From: DASVNK01 sp036383895 | GTDB taxonomy: Bacteria; Verrucomicrobiota; Verrucomicrobiia; Limisphaerales; SXQI01 | Assembly: GCA_036383895.1 (NCBI GenBank) | Contig: DASVNK010000015.1 | Location: 62,001 to 126,000 of the forward strand | DNA length: 64,000 nucleotides | Direction of reading: 5' to 3' | In this document: positions 16,568-24,891 of the stretch, one piece after another | Layout: each line of letters opens with the position of its first letter | Numbering within the stretch: the first letter of the stretch is position 1 | Translations under genes and position numbers: made by a program | Notes under the pieces: generated by a model | Seen by the model: the letters and a program-made list of their open reading frames with translations, nothing else | The model's database searches: none | What the model was told of the DNA's origin: nothing

Positions 16568-17335
16568 CTATTTACTGATGCCGCGTGAGCTAGTGCGGAC
16601 GAATTGAGTGAGGTGAAGTATCTCCGGAAGCTTGGGAACTTCCGCTTCAATGCGGGCAAGGGCGTTGGAAATGGTGAGGCCTTCGCGGATGAGAATTTTG
16701 AAGGCCTGCCGCAGAGCAGCTTGTGACTCTTCGGAGACTTTATTTCGTTCGAGGCCGATTTTGTTGATGGTGCGGGTTTCGGCGGGGTTGCCATCGGCGA
16801 GCATGAAGGGAGGGACGTCTTGCACGACTTTGGAGCAGCCGCCGATGATGGCCATTTTGCCGATGCGACAGAATTGGTGGACGGCAGCGAGACCGCCGAT
16901 GACGGCGTGGTCGTCGACAGTGACGTGGCCGGCGAGGGTGGCGACGTTCGACATGATGACGTTGTTGCCGAGGACGACGTTATGGGCGAGGTGGCAATAG
17001 GCGAGGATGTGATTGCGGGAACCGACGATGGTGACTTCGCCATCGGAAGTGGCGCTGTGGACGGTGACGTATTCGCGGAAGGTGTTGTCATCACCGATCT
17101 GCGTGCGGGTGATTCCGCCCTTCCATTTGAGGTCCTGGGTTTTCAGGCCGATGCTGGCGAAGGGGAAAATTTCGTTGCGTTTGCCGAGGGTGGTGTGGCC
17201 ATCGATGACGACGTGGGAATGGAGTCGACATTCGGCGCCGAGCACGACGTGTTCGCCAATGACGCAATAAGGCCCGATCTCGCAGTTGGCGCCGATCTGC
17301 GCTTTGGGATGAATGACGGCGGTCGGATGAATCAT
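16568..17335 (-). CDS. lpxA: UDP-N-acetylglucosamine acyltransferase
   Basis: 255 residues from the ATG at 17335, overlapping the lpxC-fabZ stop by 4 bases. A left-handed beta-helix of hexapeptide repeats (MIHPTAVIHPKAQIGANCEIGPYCVIG...) contains the catalytic histidine in CHLAHNVVLGNNV (His118, equivalent to E. coli His125), and ends in the helical domain of the family. It performs the first step of lipid A synthesis, transferring a 3-hydroxyacyl chain from ACP to UDP-GlcNAc, in the cytoplasm. Coupling to LpxC (second step) and FabZ (competing use of the same acyl-ACP) makes biochemical sense. Confidence 0.95.
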   Translation of the reverse strand: MIHPTAVIHPKAQIGANCEIGPYCVIGEHVVLGAECRLHSHVVIDGHTTLGKRNEIFPFASIGLKTQDLKWKGGITRTQIGDDNTFREYVTVHSATSDGEVTIVGSRNHILAYCHLAHNVVLGNNVIMSNVATLAGHVTVDDHAVIGGLAAVHQFCRIGKMAIIGGCSKVVQDVPPFMLADGNPAETRTINKIGLERNKVSEESQAALRQAFKILIREGLTISNALARIEAEVPKLPEILHLTQFVRTSSRGISK

Positions 17336-18678
17336 TGGTCCGCGCCTTCGACGATCATGAAAGTGACTTCGGCTTCGCTGACGACGTTGCCGGCGACGCT
17401 GCAGACTCCTTTGGCTTTCCCGATTTTGCCGCGGGTCTTGGTGAGTTCGACGTCGATCATGAGAGTGTCGCCCGGGCGGACGGGGCTGCGCCACTTGACG
17501 CTTTCGGCGGACATGAAGTAGGCGATTTTGCCCTGATTCTCGACTTGCTTGAGCATGAGGATGCCGGCGACCTGGGCGATGGCTTCCAGTTGGAGAACGC
17601 CGGGCATGATCGGGTGGCCGGGGAAGTGGCCCTGGAAATAAAGTTCGTTGATGGAGACGTTTTTAAGCCCGGTAATTTTATTGCCTTCCATTTTTGTGAC
17701 GCGATCGACGAGGAGAAAGGGATAGCGATGCGGCAGGAGGCGCATGATTTCGTCGATATCCATTGCAGGTTTTTGGGCACCGTTGCGGTCGGGCTTGGGT
17801 TCGGCTTCGATGGGCGGGGCGAATGCGAGAGGAGAGGGCCCAGCGGGCTTGCGCATTTGGGAAATGATTTCGCGGGCAAGTTCGCAGTTGGTCGCGTGAC
17901 TCGGTTTGATGGCGACGACGTGGCCGGTGAGCGGGCGGCCGACGAGAGCGAGGTCACCGACGATATCGAGAATTTTGTGACGGACGAATTCTTCGGTGTA
18001 GCGGAGCGGTTCGTTGGTGAGGACGGCGTCTTCGCGAATGACGACGGCGTTCTCGAGGCTGCCGCCGCGGATGAGGCCGTTTTTGATGAGGTATTCGATT
18101 TCTTCGTAGAAACAGAACGTGCGCGCGGAGGACACTTCTTTCTCCCAGGTTTCCGGCGAGATTTCGACGCTAAAGAATTGCGTGAAGCGGCCTTCTTTAT
18201 CGGCGCTGGTGCAACTGACTTTAAAGGTGTCGTGAGGAAAAATGGAGAGGGTGCTTTCGCCCGCTTGAATTTCGATCGGCGCGCGAACGGAATAGGTTTC
18301 GCGCTTTTCGGGTTGGGCGACGATGCCGGCGGTGCGGACCATGCGGGCGTACTCGCGGGAGGAGCCGTCGGCGATGGGAGGTTCGTTGGCGTCGATTTCG
18401 ACGATGGCGTTGTCGATGCCGAGGCCGGAGAAAGCGGAGAGGACGTGTTCAACGGTGTGAACTTTTACATTGCCCTTCGCGAGGGTGGTGGATCGATTGG
18501 TTTCGGAGACGTTTTCGATGCGGGCTTCGATTTCGGGCCGGCCGTCCAGGTCAATGCGGCGGAAGCGAATGCCGGTATTCGCGGGCGCGGGCAGGAACGT
18601 CATGTTGACGCGGTTGCCACTATGGAGGCCAACCCCGGCGTAACTGACGCTCTGGCGAAGTGTTTGTTGATTCAACAC
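17332..18678 (-). CDS. lpxC-fabZ: Fused LpxC deacetylase / FabZ dehydratase
   Basis: 448 residues from a GTG at 18678 (a TTG at 18675 is equally possible; both begin ...NQQTLRQSVSYAGVGLHSGN). Residues 1-280 are LpxC: Glu77 and zinc ligand His78 (HTVEH), zinc ligands His234 and Asp238 (RHKILDIVGD) and catalytic His261 (KPSHATN). After a linker, residues 305-448 are FabZ with LLPHRYPFLLVDR, catalytic His351 (QGHFPGHPIMPG) and Glu365 (LQLEAIAQ). It deacetylates UDP-acyl-GlcNAc and dehydrates 3-hydroxyacyl-ACP. The fusion is known in Bacteroidetes-Chlorobi and PVC groups. The frame runs upstream through the tRNA, which is not coding. Confidence 0.94.
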   Translation of the reverse strand: MLNQQTLRQSVSYAGVGLHSGNRVNMTFLPAPANTGIRFRRIDLDGRPEIEARIENVSETNRSTTLAKGNVKVHTVEHVLSAFSGLGIDNAIVEIDANEPPIADGSSREYARMVRTAGIVAQPEKRETYSVRAPIEIQAGESTLSIFPHDTFKVSCTSADKEGRFTQFFSVEISPETWEKEVSSARTFCFYEEIEYLIKNGLIRGGSLENAVVIREDAVLTNEPLRYTEEFVRHKILDIVGDLALVGRPLTGHVVAIKPSHATNCELAREIISQMRKPAGPSPLAFAPPIEAEPKPDRNGAQKPAMDIDEIMRLLPHRYPFLLVDRVTKMEGNKITGLKNVSINELYFQGHFPGHPIMPGVLQLEAIAQVAGILMLKQVENQGKIAYFMSAESVKWRSPVRPGDTLMIDVELTKTRGKIGKAKGVCSVAGNVVSEAEVTFMIVEGADQ

Positions 18679-18755
18679 GCGAGAAAGTTGATACAGCCCG
18701 GAAGGCTGGTTTGCAAGGTTAGGGGATAATTGCTGCTCGCGAAGTTCGTGAAAAA

Positions 18756-18841
18756 TGGTGGTAGGAACTGGATTCGAACCAGTGAAGGCGTAAGCCAGGA
18801 GATTTACAGTCTCCCCCCGTTGGCCACTTGGGTATCCTACC
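18756..18841 (-). tRNA. tRNA-Tyr (GTA anticodon)
   Basis: 86 nt on the minus strand, CCA encoded. Acceptor GGTAGGA pairs with TCCTACC; the anticodon arm holds CTGTAAA (GTA); there is a long class II variable arm as expected for bacterial tRNA-Tyr; the T-arm is ACTGG-TTCGAAT-CCAGT. The CCA is followed directly by TTTTT, which may help end transcription before lpxC. Confidence 0.97.
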
Positions 18842-19001
18842 CCCTGTCGAGCATTCGCATCTCGGAAGGGCGACAAATTTCCACGAAACTTGCGTGCCCG
18901 CAACCGTTACCGATGCGAAAGCGGCGGCGAATTTGCACGACGAGGCGGCGGAACGCAAGTGGAAGGTGGGATTTGTTACGCTTGGCGTTGTGGGCGTTGC
19001 G

Positions 19002-19673
19002 TTAACGGTAGCGCGTGGCGAGTTGGTGGCACATGTCGGCGATAGGAATGAACATGAGGAGCCAGGCGGCGGTGAAGAGGGGCCAATTGAAGGTGGTGGG
19101 GAGGGTGAGGCGAATAGCTTCCTGGCCGCGGGGGACGGCGGCGATGGCGTCGGCCATGAAGACGTAGAGAGCTAGGAAGATTCCGACGGTGCAGAGGATG
19201 TTGGCGAGGCGGCGGGGCCAGATGGGGGAATCGGCTTGTTCAAGGAACGTGGTGAGGAGACCGAAGGCGATCATGAGGCATGCGATCGAGACGGGGGACC
19301 AAACGGGGCCCCACCAGGGGAGCGGAATAAGGAAGAGGAGGTCCCAATCGGTGATCGAGTTTGGCCAATTGGTGAGCGGGATGAGGAAGATGTAATAGGC
19401 GATGTCCCAGATGCCGAAGGTGAGAAGGGCGAAACCGATTCGGCCGCGCCAGGTGCGTCCGGCAAGCCAGCCGATGGTGAGAAGCATGACCATAGTGGCG
19501 AATTCGCGGGCGAGTTCGGGGCCGGCAAGCGAAGCGAATTTCGGGAGCGGCTCGGTTTGATAAGGAACCAGTCGATTGACCATGGTGCGTAGATAAAAAA
19601 CGACTGCGGATTCGAGGTAGCCCATCGCGGTGGCGAAAATGGTGATGATGAGCCAGCGGCTTTTTGGAGGCAT
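19002..19673 (-). CDS. Polytopic membrane protein, unknown function
   Basis: 223 residues with about six predicted helices (e.g. LIITIFATAMGYLESAVVFYL, FATMVMLLTIGWLAG, IGFALLTFGIWDIAYYIFLIPL, WSPVSIACLMIAFGLLTTFL, ILCTVGIFLALYVFMADAI and LFTAAWLLMFIPI). The motif GYLESAVVFYLR in the first helix and TNWPNSITDWDLLFLIPLPW in the middle are distinctive. No family name is recognised. It starts 21 bases after the ispH stop in the same direction, so it may be the last gene of the ispH transcript. Confidence 0.72.
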   Translation of the reverse strand: MPPKSRWLIITIFATAMGYLESAVVFYLRTMVNRLVPYQTEPLPKFASLAGPELAREFATMVMLLTIGWLAGRTWRGRIGFALLTFGIWDIAYYIFLIPLTNWPNSITDWDLLFLIPLPWWGPVWSPVSIACLMIAFGLLTTFLEQADSPIWPRRLANILCTVGIFLALYVFMADAIAAVPRGQEAIRLTLPTTFNWPLFTAAWLLMFIPIADMCHQLATRYR

Positions 19674-19694
19674 GGTTTTAGGCGAGTTTTGCTT

Positions 19695-20549
19695 TTAAAC
19701 AACGGCGGGTTCAGCGATGTGAAGTTCGTGGACGGCGTGTTCCACGGCTTCTATTAAATAATCGGGTGTTGAAGTGCCGGCGGTAATACCCACCGTGTCG
19801 TTTGGTTGGAACCAATCCGCGCGGAGGTCGGCGGCGGATTGGACGTGATGAACGCGGTCGCAGAAGCGGGAGCAGGTTTGGACAAGTTCGCGGGTGTTAT
19901 TGCTGTTGGCGCCGCCAATAACGATGACGATGTCGCATTTGGCAGCGAGTTGTTCAGCGGCGTTTTGGCGCTGCTTGGTGGGTTGGCAGACGGTGTCGAT
20001 GAAACGGAGTTCAGAGGCGGGAAAACGTTCACGGATTTTTGCTACGAGTTCGCGGACGCGCGCGATGGGTTGCGTGGTTTGGGAAGCGACGCCGAAGCGT
20101 GGTCGAGGAATGAGGCGGTCGATGTCGGCTTCGGATTCAATGATGTCGTAGGTTTCCAGATCTTCCGTGAGGCCCCGGACTTCAACGTGGCCGCGTTTGC
20201 CGATGATGACGGGATGATAACCTTCGGCAACCAGGCGAGCGACGGCGCGATGTGCCACGGTCACGAGCGGGCAGGTGCCTTCGAATAATTCAAAACCGTG
20301 AGCGCGCGCGTGGGCTTTGGCGCGTTCCGAAGCGCCGTGAGCGGTGATCATGGCGCGCGGTGTGTGGACTTGGGCGGGATCGGTTTCAATACGAATTCCG
20401 TCACGCCGGAGATCGGTGAGAACGGATTCGTTATGGACGAGTTCGCCGAGGATAGTGAGTGGTTGTTCTTGAGCTTTGGCGCGCGCGAGAGCGATGGCGT
20501 CGCGAACGCCGAAGCACATACCGAGATGATCTGCTTTGATGATATTCAT
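19695..20549 (-). CDS. ispH: 4-hydroxy-3-methylbut-2-enyl diphosphate reductase
   Basis: 284 residues. The last enzyme of the MEP isoprenoid pathway; it makes IPP and DMAPP with a [4Fe-4S] cluster. Cluster cysteines are Cys12 (GMCFGV), Cys93 (GTCPLV) and Cys188 (DTVCQPT); active-site residues include His39, His71, His121 and Glu123 (GHVEV). A CGGAG lies 10 bases before the ATG. A palindrome (20568-20582) shared with the regulator operon sits just upstream, suggesting common control. The usual IspH length is kept and there is no fusion to RpsA. Confidence 0.95.
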   Translation of the reverse strand: MNIIKADHLGMCFGVRDAIALARAKAQEQPLTILGELVHNESVLTDLRRDGIRIETDPAQVHTPRAMITAHGASERAKAHARAHGFELFEGTCPLVTVAHRAVARLVAEGYHPVIIGKRGHVEVRGLTEDLETYDIIESEADIDRLIPRPRFGVASQTTQPIARVRELVAKIRERFPASELRFIDTVCQPTKQRQNAAEQLAAKCDIVIVIGGANSNNTRELVQTCSRFCDRVHHVQSAADLRADWFQPNDTVGITAGTSTPDYLIEAVEHAVHELHIAEPAVV

Positions 20550-20567
20550 GTGAACACTCCGAAAGAA

Positions 20568-20582
20568 CTTTGTATTACAAAG
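20568..20582. promoter_or_regulatory. Palindrome upstream of ispH (candidate operator)
   Basis: CTTTG-TATTA-CAAAG, an exact inverted repeat 18 bases before the ispH start. The same CTTTGTAnTnCAAAG pattern occurs at 21549-21563 over the promoter of the wHTH regulator operon. On the minus strand it contains TACAAA/TAATAC, possible -10 elements. Confidence 0.6.
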
Positions 20583-20612
20583 GAAAGTTGCAAATTTTTT
20601 TTGGCTTTTTTG

Positions 20613-20918
20613 TTATTTGCGCGATTCGCGAACGATCTGTTCCAGGAGATCGATGTAGTTCGCGAAGGCTTTGCGTCCGTTCGCGGTGAGTGAGCAGGTG
20701 GTTAGTGGTTTGCGATCCTGGAAGGTTTTGCTGATCGAGATGTAGCCGGCCTCCTGCAAGGTGCGCAGGTGAACGGAGAGATTGCCGTCGGTCATGCCTA
20801 GAGTTTGTTTCATTTCAGTAAATGAGAGTTCGGTGTTGGCAGCGAGAAGCGACATGATGGCCATGCGACCTTTCTCATGGATCGTGCGATCGAGTTTGAG
20901 AAATGGTTCTGGATTCAC
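20613..20918 (-). CDS. Winged-helix transcriptional regulator (ArsR/MarR-like, PF13601 type)
   Basis: 101 residues from a GTG at 20918 that overlaps the stop of the membrane-protein gene by 4 bases (GTGA). The fold reads as a compact wHTH: LDRTIHEKGRMAIMSLL, ELSFTEMKQTLGMTDGNLSVHLRTLQEAGYI (recognition helix), then the wing FQDRKPLTTCSLTANGRKAFANYIDLLEQIV. Such regulators usually sit beside a membrane protein or ABC transporter and act as dimers on short palindromes. Two matching palindromes nearby are good candidates. The longer frame up to 21578 overlaps the partner gene and is spurious. Confidence 0.85.
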   Translation of the reverse strand: MNPEPFLKLDRTIHEKGRMAIMSLLAANTELSFTEMKQTLGMTDGNLSVHLRTLQEAGYISISKTFQDRKPLTTCSLTANGRKAFANYIDLLEQIVRESRK

Positions 20919-21541
20919 GCGCGTTCGCTGGATGAGTCGGTAAAATGAACGTAGATGCCATAGGCGAGTTGGAGGCCTCCAAAAAAGATTCCCATGATCA
21001 AATGGCTTTGGGTGTAAGCGAGGCGGACGTTGACGGCCAGGCTGCTGAGAGTGAGGGAACATCCGCCGAGAATGAAGAGCCAGCCGAGCAACCGAATCCC
21101 GCGCGGCGTAAAAAAACCAGCGGCGTGGAGCGCACAGCCGTAGAGGAGAATCCAGGTGACCGGAAGCGCCCAGGAGAAACTGAGCTGGTTGCCGAGCGCG
21201 AAGGTGAAGATAAATCCAACGACCGCGCCGACGAACAGGCTGGGGAGGACGGCTTGAGCGACGCGCTTGGTCGCAGGCGACCAGAACTGTTCGCGATCTT
21301 TGATGGCTTGGCGTCGAGCGAGAAGAAAAGCGCCGATCACACCGAGGAAACTGAGCGCCATCCAGTAAAGGCCAAACGGAACTGCGGATTGGATTTGCAG
21401 TCCCGCGCCAATGACACTTCCCACGAGACCGAGGATACCGAGGAAGATCATGATGGGCGAAAGCGCGCGCCGGTAGATGGCCGAACGTTCCATCAAGGTT
21501 CGAATGACTTGAAGGGCTTGGTTCGCGGAATCGGCATCCAT
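20915..21541 (-). CDS. Membrane protein partner of the wHTH regulator
   Basis: 208 residues with about five to six helices (IMIFLGILGLVGSVIGAGLQ, PFGLYWMALSFLGVIGAFLL, AVLPSLFVGAVVGFIFTFAL, LPVTWILLYGCALHAAGFF, LLGWLFILGGCSLTLSSL and HLIMGIFFGGLQLAYGIYV). The N-terminus DADSANQALQVIRTLMERS is a short cytoplasmic helix. Genes of this type are commonly translationally coupled to a small wHTH regulator, as here. It may sense a membrane signal or be the main regulated product. The ATG lies directly after the promoter, so the mRNA may be leaderless. Confidence 0.75.
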   Translation of the reverse strand: MDADSANQALQVIRTLMERSAIYRRALSPIMIFLGILGLVGSVIGAGLQIQSAVPFGLYWMALSFLGVIGAFLLARRQAIKDREQFWSPATKRVAQAVLPSLFVGAVVGFIFTFALGNQLSFSWALPVTWILLYGCALHAAGFFTPRGIRLLGWLFILGGCSLTLSSLAVNVRLAYTQSHLIMGIFFGGLQLAYGIYVHFTDSSSERA

Positions 21542-21546
21542 GGGGA

Positions 21547-21578
21547 CACTTTGTAGTGCAAAGTGGATGCCGCGTCAA
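21547..21578 (-). promoter_or_regulatory. Promoter with overlapping palindromic operator
   Basis: On the minus strand: TTGACG (21578-21573), 17-base spacer, TACAAA (21555-21550), then 8 bases to the ATG at 21541. The perfect 7-bp inverted repeat CACTTTG-TAGTG-CAAAGTG (21547-21565) covers the -10 box, an ideal site for autorepression. Confidence 0.65.
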
Positions 21579-21639
21579 TAGGTTAATTGTGAGTTAACGC
21601 GGAATTGTCCTCGGTGGGTGTGATCGATAGAGTCGCGGA

Positions 21640-23460
21640 ATGATCCGCTTGAATATTCGCGCCGGGATACTTTTTGCGCTGACGGCCTGTTGTGCGTTCG
21701 GTGCACCGCTGAAGGATGCGGAGTGGCAAAAGTATTTTGAGGGGGAAGTGGCGCGGATTGAGACAGAGAGTTTTCGTGGGATTGAGTCGAAGGCGGATTG
21801 GGAGAGGGAACGACCACGGTTGAAGCGGGAATTACGGGGGATGTTGGGGCTAGATCCGATGCCGGAGCGGGGCGATTTGCGGGCGCAGGTTACGGGAAAA
21901 TTTGCGCGGGAGGGGATCGTCGTGGAAAAGCTGCATTTCCAATCTTCGCCCGGGCTTTACGTGACCGGGAATTTGTATCGGCCCGAGAAGGTCACGGCAC
22001 GATTGCCAGCGATTCTTTATCTATGCGGACATGGGCAGGTGAAGAGCAATGGAGTGAGTTTCGGAAATAAGGTGGCGTATCAACATCATGGGGCGTGGTT
22101 CGCGCGGAATGGATATGTTTGCCTGACGATTGACACCATTCAACTCGGCGAGATCGAGGGGTTGCATCATGGCACGCACCGCGAAGGGATGTGGTGGTGG
22201 AATTCGCGGGGATACACGCCGGCGGGAGTGGAGGCGTGGAACAGCATGCGTGCGCTGGATTATTTGGAGACGCGACCGGAAGTGGACAAGACGCGGATGG
22301 GAGTTACGGGTCGTTCCGGCGGAGGGGCCTATAGTTGGTGGATTGCCGCGCTGGATGAACGCGTAAAAGTTGCGGCGCCGGTCGCGGGGATCACAGACCT
22401 GCACGACCACGTGGTGGATGGAGTTGTGGAAGGGCACTGCGACTGTATGTACTTCGTGAATACCTATCGTTGGGATTATCCGATGGTGGCCGCATTAGTG
22501 GCGCCGCGTCCGCTGCTCATTTGCAATTCCGACAAAGACACGATTTTTCCGCTGGATGGCGTGGTGCGGACGCATGGTGCAGCGGCGACTGTTTATGGAT
22601 GGCTCGGGGCGGAAACGAATTTGGGACTATTGATCACGGAAGGTCCCCACAAAGATACCCAGGACCTTCAGGTGCCGGTGTTTAGATGGTTCAATCGGCA
22701 TTTGAAAGGGGAAGATCGTTTGATCGAAATGGCGGCGACCAAACTATTCACGCCGGAAGAGCTGAGAGTATTCGAGAAAGTTCCTGCGGACGAAATCACG
22801 AGCAAAATACATGAAACCTTTGTGCCTTCGGCGAAACGAAATGGCGAGATGACGAAAGACAAGCTGCGCGGATTATTGCTGGAGAAAACTTTCGCCGGCT
22901 GGCCGAACAAGCCGGTGCCGTTGCGAATCGAGCGGAAACAATTTTCGAGCGAGTGGGACGAAGTTGCATTCGATTCGCAAGAAAATGTCCGCTTGAAGAT
23001 GTATGTGAAGCGGTCGGGCGGCACTCCGCGGGATTTTGAATTGTTCGTTACGAGCACGGAAACGGATGCGGCTGGACTGAAGGATATTGATGGAGACGCT
23101 GTCCTGATCGTGCGCGGCGGTGCGGATGCAGATTCGAAGAATCGCGCCGCGGTGCAGACGAGGCGGCGTTACATGTTGGTGGGACAGACGCTCGATGGGA
23201 TGCGGATTTGGGACATTCTACGGGGCGTTGAGTTGCTGAAGAGCTTCTCCGAAAAGAGTGCCCGCATTTCCGTACGCGGGGAGGGGAAGCAGGCCGCGAA
23301 CGTGTTGATGGCTGCGGTAATGTCGACTGAGCCGATCCAAGTCGCAGGCGCGGACATTCCTTCTGCCAAGCAGAGTGATACGCCGGACTATCTCAATTTC
23401 CTGAAGCTCACGACCTGGGAAGAATTGCGGTCGCTCGTCTCCAAAGCCGAGAGTAAGTAG
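21640..23460 (+). CDS. Secreted alpha/beta-hydrolase, acetyl-xylan-esterase-like
   Basis: 606 residues. Sec signal at 1-21 (MIRLNIRAGILFALTACCAFG). The hydrolase domain spans about 95-350: PAILYLCGHG (oxyanion region), nucleophile Ser226 in GVTGRSGGGAYS, acid in LLICNSDKDTIFP and histidine in TEGPHKDTQD. The remaining 250 residues are a further beta-rich domain of unknown role. It resembles the acetyl xylan esterase/abhydrolase_7 group that removes acetyl or other acyl groups from plant polysaccharide. It is divergent from the regulator operon. It ends one base before the convergent Gfo/Idh gene. Confidence 0.75.
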   Translation: MIRLNIRAGILFALTACCAFGAPLKDAEWQKYFEGEVARIETESFRGIESKADWERERPRLKRELRGMLGLDPMPERGDLRAQVTGKFAREGIVVEKLHFQSSPGLYVTGNLYRPEKVTARLPAILYLCGHGQVKSNGVSFGNKVAYQHHGAWFARNGYVCLTIDTIQLGEIEGLHHGTHREGMWWWNSRGYTPAGVEAWNSMRALDYLETRPEVDKTRMGVTGRSGGGAYSWWIAALDERVKVAAPVAGITDLHDHVVDGVVEGHCDCMYFVNTYRWDYPMVAALVAPRPLLICNSDKDTIFPLDGVVRTHGAAATVYGWLGAETNLGLLITEGPHKDTQDLQVPVFRWFNRHLKGEDRLIEMAATKLFTPEELRVFEKVPADEITSKIHETFVPSAKRNGEMTKDKLRGLLLEKTFAGWPNKPVPLRIERKQFSSEWDEVAFDSQENVRLKMYVKRSGGTPRDFELFVTSTETDAAGLKDIDGDAVLIVRGGADADSKNRAAVQTRRRYMLVGQTLDGMRIWDILRGVELLKSFSEKSARISVRGEGKQAANVLMAAVMSTEPIQVAGADIPSAKQSDTPDYLNFLKLTTWEELRSLVSKAESK

Positions 23461-24819
23461 TTACAGCTTCCAACCGCGGCGGAAGTCGGGTTTTAGAAAC
23501 TGGTTGGCTTTGCGATTGTTGGTGAACCGCCCGCGGGCGGAATCCCATTGGAGTTTCTCGCCTTTGAAGTGCATGGCGATGACACCGATGAGCGCGATTT
23601 CGGTGAGCGGGCCGCCGTAGGAGAAATCGGAGCCCGCAGGTTTGCCGGTCTTGCAGCAGTCGATCCATTCCTTGTAATGATTCGAAACTTTCGCGAGGCG
23701 GCGCGGCTCTTTTGAAACCGTGGCCATCTGGTCTTTGTTCAAGATCGTGGGGCGACCGGCACCGTGAGAACCGTAGATGATTTTTCCTTTGTCACCGATG
23801 ACCAGCGCGCCGGTCTGCGGAAATTTTTCTTTTTCGGCTTCGCTGATTTCTTCCGGGCGCGGCGGGTGTGCCGCGCCGTCATACCAGGTGAGCTTCACGG
23901 CAGGGCGGCTGCCGCGAGCCGGGAACTCGTAATTCACGATGGTACGCTTCGGGAACGTTTCGCCGTGTCGTTCTGGATTCCAATCGCCGGTATCAACAAC
24001 CTGAACCGTCGTTGGCGCGCCGAGGTTGAGCGTCCAGAAAACGGGATCGACGACGTGGCAGGTCCAATCGCCAATCACGCCGGTGCCGAAGGCGGACCAT
24101 CGACGCCACATTCCTGGAACATAGGCCGAATGGTAGGGGCGTTCCTTGACGGGTCCGAGCCAGAGATCCCAATTCAAACCTTCCGGAATGGGTTGGCCCT
24201 TCTTCACTTCGTCCACTTTATCCATTTCCGAGTAAACAGCGCCGCACATCGCGTGCACCTCGCGGACGGTTCCGATCGCGCCGTCCTCCACCCATTCACG
24301 GAAGACGCGCATCGAATCGTAAGAATGGCCCTGGTTCCCAAGTTGCGTGACGACCTTCTCTTCACGCGCGGCGCGCATCAGTTCGCGCACTTCATAGATC
24401 GAATGCGCGAGTGGCTTCTCGCAATAGACGTGCTTCTTCAGCTTGATCGCGCGCATCGCGGCGACGGCGTGTGTGTGATCCGGTGTGGCGACAAGCACCG
24501 CATCGATTTCCTTGTCCATCGCATCGAACATTTTGCGGAAATCTTCAAAGCGGCGCGCGTTGGGGAATTTTTCGTGGGTTGCTTTGGCGCGGCGGCTATC
24601 GACATCAACCAGTGCGACAATATTTTCGCTCTTCATCTGGTCGAGGTCCGCCCCGCCTTGGCCGCCGATCCCAACCGCCGCGATGTTTAACTTTTCGCTC
24701 GGTGGTGTAGCGCCGTTCAACCCGAGAATTGAACCCGGCAAAAATGAAATCGACGCGAGCGCGGCGGAACTTTTGGACAAGAAGAGTCTGCGCGAAGTGC
24801 GTTTCACTTTGAAATTCAT
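23461..24819 (-). CDS. Secreted Gfo/Idh/MocA-family oxidoreductase (copy 2)
   Basis: 452 residues from the ATG at 24819. Twin-arginine-like signal KRTSRRLFLSKSSAALASISF. NAD-binding LNIAAVGIGGQGGADL, then VLVATPDHTHAVAAMRAIKLKKHVYCEKPLAHS with the EKP motif. The C-terminal domain includes LGPVKERPYHSAYVPGMWRRW and ends in NQFLKPDFRRGWKL. Probably an exported sugar or sugar-acid oxidoreductase that keeps its cofactor bound. It follows copy 3 by 72 bases in the same direction, so the two may form one transcript. Exact substrate unknown. Confidence 0.87.
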   Translation of the reverse strand: MNFKVKRTSRRLFLSKSSAALASISFLPGSILGLNGATPPSEKLNIAAVGIGGQGGADLDQMKSENIVALVDVDSRRAKATHEKFPNARRFEDFRKMFDAMDKEIDAVLVATPDHTHAVAAMRAIKLKKHVYCEKPLAHSIYEVRELMRAAREEKVVTQLGNQGHSYDSMRVFREWVEDGAIGTVREVHAMCGAVYSEMDKVDEVKKGQPIPEGLNWDLWLGPVKERPYHSAYVPGMWRRWSAFGTGVIGDWTCHVVDPVFWTLNLGAPTTVQVVDTGDWNPERHGETFPKRTIVNYEFPARGSRPAVKLTWYDGAAHPPRPEEISEAEKEKFPQTGALVIGDKGKIIYGSHGAGRPTILNKDQMATVSKEPRRLAKVSNHYKEWIDCCKTGKPAGSDFSYGGPLTEIALIGVIAMHFKGEKLQWDSARGRFTNNRKANQFLKPDFRRGWKL

Positions 24820-24891
24820 GGAAGAAAACTCGCCTGCCGCCCGAACCCGCGTCAATCGAATTCCTGATTCGTGATCAGTCGAGAGCCACTT

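Noticed and set aside
17335..18729. 464-codon plus-strand frame opposite lpxC-fabZ
   Set aside because: Antisense shadow of a gene with all LpxC and FabZ catalytic residues.
18679..18903. Extended LpxC start at 18903
   Set aside because: The added residues are a translation of tRNA-Tyr and its flank.
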